DNA of 64,000 nt from Knoxdaviesia capensis (lineage: Eukaryota > Ascomycota > Sordariomycetes > Microascales > Gondwanamycetaceae), in NCBI GenBank assembly GCA_001510575.1, contig LNGK01000006.1, forward strand, positions 1,979,565-2,043,564, given 5' to 3'. A program made the position numbers and the translations under genes. Numbering within the stretch: the stretch's first letter is position 1; each line of letters opens with the position of its first letter. Of the stretch, positions 11,101 to 20,927 are shown piece after piece. The notes under the pieces are model-generated. The model ran no database searches. It had not been told where the DNA came from and worked only from the letters and a program-made list of their open reading frames with translations.

Positions 11101-13098
11101 ACGCTCGTACTCATAGGAGTCATACGACGGGTGCAGGCCCATACGATCATAGCCAGGAGCGAATGGATTCGAGCCGTATCTAGGATATGGAATATGCGAA
11201 TCGGTGTCGGGGTCGTATGAATAGTGGTCGTACGGGTGGTGGGCCCGGTACATACCATATGCAGGGTCGTATACAGGTGAAGGGCGCCGTGGTGGCGGGC
11301 CCAAACGGCCGAAGTGTGGCCGCGGCTTTCTATGCGCGGGAAGCTCTCCTAGCGAGGAGTCGTCATCTGCAGGATACGAGTCCCGGTAAGACCGGCGATG
11401 GCTAAACTGTCTCGGCGGACGTTTGGGGGAGTAGTCGGAGTCCGACCCGTCTTCAACATAGGCCGTTCGGCTTGAGGCGTGAGTCTCGCGAACATCAGGA
11501 AATCCTTTCGCACGCTCTTCTCGCGCCGTCACTCTCTCCCACAAGCTAGAGCGCTGTTCATCGCTGTTTGGTGATCGACGGCGCGTCCGCTCCCGCTCCC
11601 GCTCTCGAATGGCCACTCCCGTGTTGTCGCGATCAGCACCACCACCACTACTACTATCGTTGGTAGGTCTTCCGCCGCCGCCATCGCCGCCATCGCCGCC
11701 ATCACCGTCATCCCCAGGCGGTCCGGCTATTTGCTTCCTCAGCCGCCTCGGAGGTTCCGCAGGTGGCCCGGGAGGGGGCGGGGGTCCCACATGCAATGGC
11801 GGTGGCCGACGGTCAACGCGTCCTCGCAGGGGCGAATCCGAGGGGGGCCGTGGCTCTGGCAGCCGATGACGTTCGCCTAGAGCAGGCGGCAAAGAGTTTT
11901 GAGACGACTCCCCGCGAGAGAGTCCTGGAAGCCGGGGGCGATTGGAGTCTCTGCCGGCAGGAACACGTCTGCCGGAAGCGCCGAGACTCGCCGCAGATAC
12001 ACCCTCCCGTTCAGCATTGCGCAGCTCAGACCTTCGAGGCGGCTGCGAAGGAACAGACACAAACGAGCTCTTGCGGGCACGAGAGCCGGATGTGACAATC
12101 TTGATTTCAACGCCTCGCGCCGGACCGGATTTTGAGCCCTGTCGGCCCCGCGGTCTGCGTTCGTAAACGGTCTCTCCAGGAATCTGGAAGGTGTCTGGCC
12201 GAGCTGGGAATTGTCTAGTATTGATATCAACCGTGATATGGCGGCGGAAAGTCGGCTCATGGAAGGATCCAGAAGTCATTTCCGAAATGGAAAAGTCCGA
12301 TCCAGTCCTCTTGACGCCCTCGGTGGTGACTACCTGGCCAGTAGCGACGGGATCAACTGGGGTTTGAGTGGCAACGGAGGATACTTCAGCTTCCGAGTTG
12401 AAACCCCCCATGAAGGTCATTGACAAGTCGTCAAAGGAACGGTGACCGACGGAGGACTCAGGCTCAGGCTCAGACTGATCGTCATGTTGGAAAACCCGAC
12501 GTCTGCCAGAGTTGACACGATAAAAGATGTCTTCATCAGACTCATAGTCTTCAAGATAGACGGTGCGGACGCGACGCAGTCCCGGCGGTGGAGAATCATC
12601 ATCCAGGTCTCGGGAAGGGCCAGGCTGGCCCCACTCCCGCGGCGGTTCGAGGTCCGGCAGGTTGGCCGGCGACGGAGACCGGCGGTACGGGGAGCTGAAG
12701 AAGCTGCGCGGGGTGTTATGCGCACTAGAGGGGCGGGAGTTTGGGGCCGACTGCGGGACCGGCCATGACGGGGCGTAGACAGAAACCTGAAGATTGTTGG
12801 CGGTGTGGTGCGCGCCGGTGTAGTCAGACGCGCCGGGGGGGTTGGGAGATCCATCGTCAGCACCTTGCACGATGACCACCGGCGGGGGAGACGGGTCCGG
12901 GGAATTTCGCCCGGTTGAACTTTGCGCATCGTTCTCGGTCGAGGCGAGGTGCGAAAGTCCCGGAGCCGGGTCTGAGGGGGATTTGTCGCTCGCGTGGTCA
13001 TCGTCGCCGAGATCGCCGGCGCTTTCCGGAACGGCGGCTGATCCCGCGCCTCCCAGCAAAACCCATTGTTGTTCGAAAACCGGCCGTTCGTTGGCCAT
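5150..13098 (-). CDS. Giant CorA-like metal-ion transporter, five exons, 2,513 aa
   Basis: Three long open frames and two short ones join through canonical splice sites into one gene. Exons are 13098-10562, 10439-10397, 10305-9721, 9623-7224 and 7126-5150; phases match at every junction and the sum is 7,542 nt. Residues 1-845 are disordered, Pro/Ser/Arg-rich. Residues 861-1055 form an ordered domain typical of large fungal CorA-like proteins. A second disordered RS/Asp/Tyr-rich stretch follows to about 1700. A C-x2-C-x15-H-x4-H motif sits at residues 1894, 1897, 1913 and 1918. The C-terminal CorA domain has the signature GMN at 2279-2281 at the end of the first membrane helix, and a second helix at about 2293-2313. 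Members of this superfamily move Mg2+ or related divalent cations as pentamers. The fungal giants are uncharacterised, so substrate and membrane are inference. The tail after the second helix is about 200 residues and basic. Confidence 0.88.
10397..10439 (-). other. 43-nt micro-exon of the CorA-like gene
   Basis: It is bounded by an acceptor ending TACAG and a donor GTATGT. It encodes the last base of a split Leu codon followed by HVKSPGGWDLNMME. Both flanking exons keep their frames only if this exon is included (phase 2 in, phase 0 out), which supports it as real. Confidence 0.8.
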
Positions 13099-14690
13099 TG
13101 GACGTGTGCAACGCAGGGTGATTCGGAATTACCAAAAAAAAAAAGATTTTTTCAAAAGAAATTTTTGTATGTATATGTAATAATGAGAGGAAAAGCTGCA
13201 CAACTTCCAACAAACCGTGAACGGATAGGTTGCAAAAAAAGAAAAGAAGAAAACAAGGCGAACAAATCCGAGCAGCTATGCTGATCGGGACCCGGAAAGG
13301 ACCAGGGTATAATGTTAGCTGCATCGCCTGCGCAAAATTACCAGCCGGAAAACGAGGCAGTGTGGGTTGACGGTCAAGATGCAGAGCAAAGTAGGTAGTA
13401 TATCAGTCGGTGGTAGTCAGCCTCACCCAAAGGACAAAATTACTCTGCACGCACGGGAAATGGAAAGGGGCTCTGGGTACAGCAGCTCGTCCACGAGATT
13501 GCACTCTCTCGCCAACCAAAAGAACGAGCCAATGGAGATGCCCTGCTCCGATTGGCAGACAGGGCTAAAAATTGCGGTAGCATCCATCCATGGCTGGGAA
13601 CCCGCCCCATCGTGAAGGAGTCATGGGGCTGAGCGTCAAGAGAGGGTGGGAGCAGAGGCAAGTGACATCGGTCGGGAGTGGCACAGTCGAAGACGAGAAC
13701 GGGATGCCCGATGCAGGTTTGCATGTGTGTGTATGTGTGAATGGATGTACGTAGGTAGTATACCGTCAAAGTTTGCTTCGTCTCGAAGGTGTGCGAGGGG
13801 ATCACGATGGGAGTACAAGGAGGGGGGCCAAGGAGGGGGCCGAGCTACCATGCATATTGAGGTGAAGACGAGCCACGTTCACGGCACGGACTGGAAATGC
13901 AGATCTAATAAGCAGCACATCAAAGCAGTGATTCTCGATATCATCAAAGGCCAAACGCGATTTCCAGATGATACTGATTGGCACGGGAAGTTCATAGGGT
14001 GTTCGTGAAGGTTCGTAAGTCAGTCAGTGTGGTACTACTACGGAGTATCTGAACTATATATATACTATATATATAGTAGAAAACGTCGAACAACGTTACA
14101 TTTCTTTTCTTCTATTTCCTTCCGCAATTCCACAAATACGTCCTGTGCCCTAAACACACGAGATTTGCCCTAACACCGAGAGGAAGGTGCATCCGATTAC
14201 GAGAGCACGGAAGGCAGAACAGCAAAGACGAAGAATATCCTCATGATTCCATATCACAGGAGCCGGAGGCAAAACGGAGCGGGGTGGAGCCTGATATATC
14301 AGACTGGAAAACGGAAAGAAGTACAGGAGGAATGAGAAATGGAAAAATATGGCAAAAGACAAGGACAGGCAGACTCGACTCGGGACGCGGGATGCCGGGA
14401 GGACGGGCCCCCTCAAGGACCTTGCTTCAAATACATAAACCCTAGCCATTAGGGTTATTTTTCTATGAGCCCTAAAGGCTAGGGTTAGAACATTGGGGTT
14501 TCACGAGTAAAAAAAAAAAAAATAAGATAGAAAACCCTGGGGAGCTCAGAACACACATGCCGACCATGCAGACATGACGAAGAGCACCGCAACCCCCTTT
14601 CACGACGCACGCTCCATTTGTCTCCCTCCAGCCAACACGACGTTTTTTTTTTAACTGCCCTGCGCCGTCCATCAAACAACAACCCCCGAA
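13099..14690. other. Intergenic region between divergent genes
   Basis: This is the shared upstream region of the CorA-like gene (-) and the mitochondrial-type protein (+). It holds A-tracts near 13130, an AT-rich near-palindromic TATA stretch around 14053-14078, and a dense telobox cluster at 14437-14488. No gene is supportable. Confidence 0.5.
14437..14488. promoter_or_regulatory. Telobox cluster in inverted pairs
   Basis: Four telomere-repeat-like motifs occur within 52 bp: AAACCCTAG (14437), ATTAGGGTTA (14448), GCCCTAAAGG (14469) and GGCTAGGGTTAG (14477). They alternate in orientation and lie 203-254 bp upstream of the ATG at 14691. Telobox elements are bound by Myb-type telomere-repeat proteins (Tbf1 and Teb1 classes) in yeasts; that role here is inference. 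Confidence 0.5.
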
Positions 14691-15479
14691 ATGTTCGCCC
14701 GCGCGATCCGGCGTGCGCCGGCCCCGAAGTCCCTCCACCCCACAGCGCGTCCGCGACACTCCTCCTCCACCACCACCAGCACCCCTCGACAACCACGCCA
14801 GTCCCAACCACAGCCACCGCCAGGTGGCAAGCCCCCACAGGCCGCAGCCCGGCCGGCCCTCGACCGCATCCTCGCCCGCCTTCCCCGCCGCCTGCAGCCG
14901 TACGTGGCCGCCCTGCGCGCCGCGCCCGTCAGCCACGTGGCCGCCTTCGCCGTGCTGCACGAGATCACCGCCGTGGTGCCGCTGCTGGGCATCTTCGCCG
15001 CGCTGCAGTACGGCGTGGGACCCCCTTCTCCCTCTTCCCCGCCAGCCTCGTCCGCTGGGGGCGCTGTGCATACTGGTGCTGAGAGCAGTGCTGGGACGCA
15101 GACCGCAGGGGGAGGAGGGGGCGGACTGGATGCAGTCGCAGCCCGGTTCGTGGCAGCGCACTTCGGCCCGCAGCTCGCAGACGGCGTCCGGCGGTTTGAG
15201 CGCTACTTCTCCCGCAAAGGCTGGTTCGGCTTCACCCCCGCGGATGCCGCCGGCGCAGATACCAATGCCGGCGCAGACGCCGATGGCAGCGCCCTCGTCG
15301 CGCGCCTGCAGAACTGGGACGCCCTGGACACCAAGTACCGCGTGCTCGTGAACGTCGGCATCGCATGGGCCGTCACCAAGGCGCTGTTCCCCGTGCGGGT
15401 GGTTGTGAGCGTGTGGGCCACGCCGTGGTTTGCCGGCGTGTTGGGCGGGTTGCGGCGTTTAGTGCCGCGGCGGAGGTAG
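14691..15479 (+). CDS. Mitochondrial-type small membrane protein of unknown function
   Basis: A single-exon 262-aa protein. Residues 1-50 are rich in Arg, Ser, Thr and Pro with no acidic residues, typical of a mitochondrial presequence. A first hydrophobic helix covers about residues 80-108 and contains HEITAVVPLLGIF. A low-complexity Gly/Ala/Ser insert follows at about 110-145. A second helical hydrophobic segment covers about residues 217-255 (KALFPVRVVVSVWATPWF). The pairing of HEIT..PL with a C-terminal P-R/V-x-x-ATPW segment looks like a conserved fungal mitochondrial inner-membrane family, but I cannot name it with confidence. Location by presequence is inference. Telobox motifs lie just upstream. 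The start is the first ATG of the frame. Confidence 0.72.
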   Translation: MFARAIRRAPAPKSLHPTARPRHSSSTTTSTPRQPRQSQPQPPPGGKPPQAAARPALDRILARLPRRLQPYVAALRAAPVSHVAAFAVLHEITAVVPLLGIFAALQYGVGPPSPSSPPASSAGGAVHTGAESSAGTQTAGGGGGGLDAVAARFVAAHFGPQLADGVRRFERYFSRKGWFGFTPADAAGADTNAGADADGSALVARLQNWDALDTKYRVLVNVGIAWAVTKALFPVRVVVSVWATPWFAGVLGGLRRLVPRRR

Positions 15480-15865
15480 ACGTGTCTAGCATCGTCTAAA
15501 CAACATACTGATTCCGGGGGTGGGGGTCGAGGTTGAGTTGGGTTGGTGTTGAGATGAGCCTGTGTTTGGATAGGCTGTGTATTCTTGTATCGGTGGCCAG
15601 CGTTCAGCTCTTATCTTGTTCAATCGGCGTATCGGCGTTCTTTCAGTTGTATGTAGACACAGCATCGCATGTATGTAGTGTAAGACGGCCAAAATACAGT
15701 AGACCCTTCATCTTCACACTCAAATGCTCGTCACTTTCAACACCACATTATGGACGATCTTCGCTTGTATTTCCAGATCTACTCTAAATTGAAGGCAAGA
15801 CAGCAAAGACGACCCAGGCTTGCTTGCTTTGTTTGGAGGTTTTCAAAAAGTCCCCAGCGAGCAAT
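15480..15865. other. Intergenic spacer between convergent genes
   Basis: This is the 3' flank of the mitochondrial-type gene and of the NDPK gene, which converge here. I see nothing else. Confidence 0.5.
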
Positions 15866-17256
15866 TTACGCCTTCTCGTAGATCCAGTCGAACTGGGCGC
15901 TCTTCCAAGAGATAACCTCACCCTCCTTGAACCAGAGGGCAATCTCCTTCTTGGCGTTCTCGACGCTGTCGGAGCCGTGGCAGACGTTGCGGCCAACGTC
16001 GATGGCGTAGTCACCACGAATAGTGCCGGGGGCCGAGGCAAGGGGGTTGGTGGCACCGAGGATGGCTGGTGAAGAAGTAGTGTTAGTTAGGGAGCTGTCT
16101 TAGTAGGGGAAGAGGTACTGGGGACGGTTCACTTACTACGGCCGGTCTTGACGGCATCACGGCCCTCCCAGACCATGGCGACGATGGGGCCGCTGAGCAT
16201 GTCTACAGGAGAGAGGAGGCAAGTTAGATACAAGGCATACAAAGTCGTAGCAAAGACTCGCCGCTGCGGCACAGCAAGCCGATTGGCTGAGAGGTGAGGA
16301 GCACTTACACTGGATCAGACCAGGGAAGAAGCCCTTGCCCTTGAGGTCAGCATCTGCAATTGGAGACGATGAGTGTTAGTAAAACAAGTTTCGGCCCAAT
16401 GTTACAGCTCGTAGGGTTGGAGTGAGGCCCAAATGAGGCAGGCAGCTTCAGGGAGCTAGCTGTTGTGTGCCCCTCATCGGGCCGCCAGGGGTCCAGAAGC
16501 AGGGTGGGCCAGGTAGCCAAAGAAAAAAAAAAAAAAAGTTTCAACCACAACAAACGAGGGGCAAAATGGCACATACAGTGAGCCTCGAGGTGGTCCTGGC
16601 TGGGGGACACGAGCTTGATAGCAGCGAGCTTGAAGCTGCAGCGAGGAAAATGACGGTTAATGGGCTGATCGCGGGACAATTTTCGTAGCTGGGAGAGAGT
16701 GGGCGGCAAGATGAAATGCCAGCCGTCGGGCGGAACGACTTCGGAGCGAGTCGACCGTGCGACGTCACAGAGAGGGAGAGAGGGAGATGAGCTTACCCAC
16801 GGCTCTCGAAGCGCTGGATGATGGGGCCAACAAGGCCACGCTGTTGATAAGAGGAAGAAACGACGAAGTTAGTCGGTGAACAGATGATAGAAGTCTTGGT
16901 TTAAAGGGGTCCAGTTGGGGAGGGGCTAAAGTACGAACCTGGACGCCATCAGGCTTGATGGCGATGAAGCTGTAGGAGGAAAGCAAGGAGAGAGTGGCCA
17001 GTTAGTCAATTGAGTCCATTGTATCGCTAATTGAAGCAAGATGACCTCGTTAAGGGTGAATTGTGTGTGTGTGTGGTGGTGCTGTGAAGCTCCAACCCCG
17101 CGATGGGCAGAGGCGGGGCAAACGAAGCAGAAAAAAAGATGCTTTTTTTTTTCTCTTTCACACCACACAAGCGCAAGACGACAATGAACAGGAACAGAAG
17201 AGAGGGCAGAAAAAAGCCGAAGAAGCAGATACTTACGTCTGCTCGGTGGAAGACAT
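15866..17256 (-). CDS. NDK1: Nucleoside diphosphate kinase, seven exons, 154 aa
   Basis: NDPK transfers the gamma phosphate between nucleoside triphosphates and diphosphates through a phosphohistidine. Exons are 17256-17237, 16969-16939, 16840-16797, 16635-16577, 16353-16309, 16202-16137 and 16065-15866, totalling 465 nt with consistent phases. The product begins MSSTEQTFIAIKPDGVQRG and carries the active-site motif NVCHGSDS with His118. It ends WIYEKA, as other fungal NDPKs do, and the length matches the family. The six introns are 267, 98, 161, 223, 106 and 71 nt, so the 5' half is split into exons of 20-66 nt. The ATG at 17256 has a good context (TCCACCATG) and is the canonical start. A second in-frame start lies 558 nt upstream (see the separate entry). 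The enzyme is hexameric and cytosolic in relatives. Confidence 0.95.
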
Positions 17257-17814
17257 GGTGGATAGATCGTAGACGGGAAGGTCTGAGGCTTCGGCTTTCT
17301 CGACAATGAGGGTGTGGAAGAGAGTGGTGGTGGTTGTAAGATGCAAAGAGTTGGCATCGGCCCCAAACGTGGCCGAGCCGGCGTTTTGTACTTCGCCGCC
17401 GTGTCTGCTGCCACTGCCAGCCCCGCCAGTGCCAGCTGTCGCCGCCTGGCCACCACCACCACCACCGCCGTGGGCATGCAGCTGCTGGTGAATCTGCTGG
17501 TGGTGGGCCCGCAGCAGCGCCTCGGTGGGATCGCTTTCGGCAGACGGTGGCTGGGGCAGCGGGATCTGGTGTGGCGCTGCCGGCACAAAGGCTACGTACA
17601 GTGCGAACAGCAGGAACAGCAGCAGGAACACCAGCGGTGTGGGCAGGCTGCCGTTGTTGGCGGGTGGCCGGGCGGCGTGATGGGTTTCGTCGCTGTGTTT
17701 GGACGACGAGCTGTCGTGGTACTCGTAGTCATATTCGGGGGGGTTGCCAGAATGTGCCTGGTCGTAGTTGTACTGGTTGTGGTGATGTTGCTCTTGTTGG
17801 TCTGAATAGTCCAT
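17257..17814 (-). CDS. In-frame N-terminal extension of NDPK with a membrane segment
   Basis: A 186-codon open stretch runs without a stop directly into the canonical NDPK start and would give a 340-aa long form. The ATG at 17814 sits in GCCACCATGG, a textbook start context. The extension reads: an acidic, His/Gln/Tyr-rich head (MDYSDQQEQHHHNQYN), a hydrophobic span of about 20 residues (PLVFLLLFLLFALYVAFVP) at about residues 67-86, a linker with a Gly run, then the kinase. Seen: continuous frame, start context and membrane-like segment. Inferred: a membrane-anchored NDPK isoform made from a longer transcript. The alternative is that it is 5' leader or a short separate peptide, since the canonical start is equally usable. 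Confidence 0.5.
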
Positions 17815-20800
17815 GGTGGCCGGTGGTGGTGGGGGACACAACGCCCGAGCACAATGGGAAGAGGGTGGTAAAAAGGGTGGCGTTACTCAGCTAAGGTTTT
17901 TGGCTGGTCTTTTTTTTTCAGGTGAAATCAATAGTTTCAACGCGGATGCGCATGCAATGCAGAGATCATGCACCAGGATTGGAAATGTCTGAACTGAATG
18001 AGGCGGGGAAGTGGTGATAGGAATTTGATGATGATGAAGGCTGATATGCAGCGGCACTGTGTTCGCACTGTCCTTGGGGTCAGTATCAAAATCCGAGATG
18101 GCGCTTTGAGCTGTGCTGTGACGGCCGGACATGCAGATTGCTGCAGTGTGATATAATATATATGGTTAGCATGGCACCTTTTGTCACAGTGAAGGACCAG
18201 AGACATGCAATTTAGCCTGTCAACATGAACGGGTGGCCTTTGCCATGCAGCCACTATCACATCACAGCATGACAGTCTATCACACGTCTGAGGTAAAATG
18301 GGACGACACGGAAAAGGGAAGCTCACGAGGTATTGTGGAGCTGTGACCGGAGTATCTCGTCACCAGAATGGACGGGTACGTACCAGCAGCACACGCAGTC
18401 ACCGCGCAATGTCTGTCTGTACGTATAATGGAAGACCCAGTTACTCACCCATAAAACCCCAAAAGAGGGACAACGACAGCAAGAAACAGCCCCCGTCACT
18501 CTCGGTTTCTCTCAACGGCTCGGCCCTAAAACGGCCAGCTGCAGGTCTCACAGCACGGCGGAGGGAGCGGGAGAGTGTGTGTGTGACGAAAGACACCAGC
18601 GATCGAAACAGACGAACAAAGCGAGCTGGCTTTGCTTCCCGTTGAAGCTCTTCCTAAGCTGCTGGGCGAAAAGAAGCTTGGGCGTTCAAATTTTCTCTTC
18701 TTGCGCTCGTTTGGGGGAAGCTCGAGCCACTGATTGTTTATGCACAACCAGGGGTATGCCGGTATGTCACCCTTTTTTTTTTTGTCTTGGTGTTTTCGAG
18801 AACACCCCGTAGAAGCGCGGTGTCTGTGAGGTAGGAGGGAAAGCAGAAGAAATAAAAAGTATCACGAAAAATCAAGCACGAGAAGAAGTAAAGAAAAGAG
18901 AGATTAAAAAAGACGTAGTAAAAAAGAAACAGAACGGTCTACCGGTCATGGGGAAGCAGTCGTGAACAGAAAACAGGATCGCTAAAACCGGATATGCAGG
19001 AAACAGCAGAATGACTCCAGCCAGATATGCAGATGAAAAAAATGAACAGCAGAAAAAAAATTTGGACAAATGAAGCAAGCAAAAAAAACGCACACACGAG
19101 ACTTCGTTTTCAATCGAACCGCAAAGATTGAGGAGGAGCAGATAGAACGAGGAGAGGAGGAGAGAGAAGAAAGGGGAAAGAAGAGAAAGGGAGGGAGGGA
19201 TCAAAGGAAACGAGAAACTTTTCCTTCGTGCGTGTCTTATAAATAAAATATTAATCTTTTTCGTCAAGGGTATAATGTGGTGTGTCCCGGAAAACAGGGT
19301 GCCTTGGTCCCGGGGGGGAAGAGGGTCAGGTTTAGACGATGTCTCGAAAAGGCAAAATCACAGCTTTGATTGGGAAGCTTCCCGGGCGTTCAAGTTGCAT
19401 TGGAAACACCCATCCAGTTGTCCAGATACTAAATACTTAGTGAGTGGTAGGGCAGATGTGCCCAACTTCTCGGCACCCAAGACCACTTAGGGTCAGGGTT
19501 AAGTCTCCCGCAATTTGCAATACCCATCAACCACAAGACTTTTCATTTATGATTCCTTTTGTTTCTTTCTTTTTTTCCATGGCCTTCCGCGTGGCTTCTA
19601 CGAGTACAGGAACAATGCAATAGTCCGAGCCACATATGAACCCAGAGTTCGCGCCACCGGCGGCAGTGGCGGCGTTTAGACATGCGTGGTTCGGGCGACC
19701 TCATCTTAGAAGAACTCACTCATTCTTTTCTTGGGTCGAGAGTATCTGGTTTACGCCTCCCAAACGCGGGTTTCTCGGGATCGAAGAAAACCAAACACAG
19801 AACCACCGACAAATAGTTGTCCCAGAGACCAACCCCCAACATCTCCTCACCATCACTGAGCAAAAAGCCGTGATTGCCTCCACCAATCCACACGCGCCAT
19901 AGACAACAACAAGTATTCGTGTGTTTCTTTTGGACATGCATCTAGCGAATCACAGATACCCAGCACCCCGCAAAGTGCAGTCGATGCGGACGGCACTTTG
20001 CACTGATTTGTTTGGATGGATGGTCCACATACTGTACAGTGAGTGAGTGACCGGGGGCATAATTGGTGAGAAGTGATTCTCGGTGCTGGGTGGACGACCC
20101 TGGAGCCCGGCTTATGCCTCCACTTCCGCGCAGAAACACCTCCATCGCCATTTTTCATGCATGCAGTGTACAGTATGCACTCACTAGAGTCTTACACCGG
20201 CTCCCCCCCGACGTGTCTTGCTGTCGATATCGCCACTATCACCACGGCGATGGCGCAGGGTCGGCCAGTACATCATATGCCCTCACTCTCTAAAACTGTG
20301 ACTCTGGTTCTAAACTGTGACTCTGGTGGCATCTCTGTATGCATCTCTTCTGCACTCCATCTCCCACATGCACAACTGGCCACAAACCACAGCAACACCG
20401 TCGCAAGCCCGCCTATCCTCTCCCTCATCACCACCCAATCACCCACGGATCCCACGAACCAAAAGCCAGAGCACCAACACAATCCAAACAGTCCAATCGG
20501 ACACCTTCCACAGCCAACCCCCCCCCATACGGAACCCAATTCGGTTCACTTCACGTCAAAGTAAGCTGTGCAATAAGAAAACCACCAGACTGACACAGTC
20601 TTGCCCGCGTACCATTGCTAGAAAAAAAGGAAGGGTATTAAATATAGAACAAAAGAAAAAGAAAACAAAAAGGTGACGAACGCCATATCCAGGAAGCCCA
20701 AAGAGCACGATTTCTCCCCCTTATCTCCGAGGGGAGTGGTTCGGCCTCGGTACTCCGTATGCAAGAAACCAACCTCAGTCCAATCTAAGATGAGATTATA

Positions 20801-20927
20801 TCTTGGGGACCATCCATGTTCCCACTTCCCCAAGACATAAGAGAAAAACCCCCTCAAACAAGGAATGTTCCACGGACCACAACGGTCCACCACCCCAATA
20901 GCTTCGTTCACTCATTACCCCACAATC
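17815..20927. other. Long gene-free interval
   Basis: This is the upstream region of NDPK and the 3' flank of the MscS-type gene. Only short frames without family resemblance occur. It contains a purine/pyrimidine-biased stretch at about 18860-19260, a telobox-like CTTAGGGTCAGGGTT near 19487, the palindrome ACTGTACAGT at 20031-20040, and a short imperfect tandem duplication at 20291-20328. Confidence 0.5.
20291..20328. repeat. Imperfect tandem duplication of about 19 bp
   Basis: Two adjacent copies of TAAA(A)CTGTGACTCTGGT differ by a single A in the first copy. It is intergenic, with no coding role visible. Confidence 0.7.
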
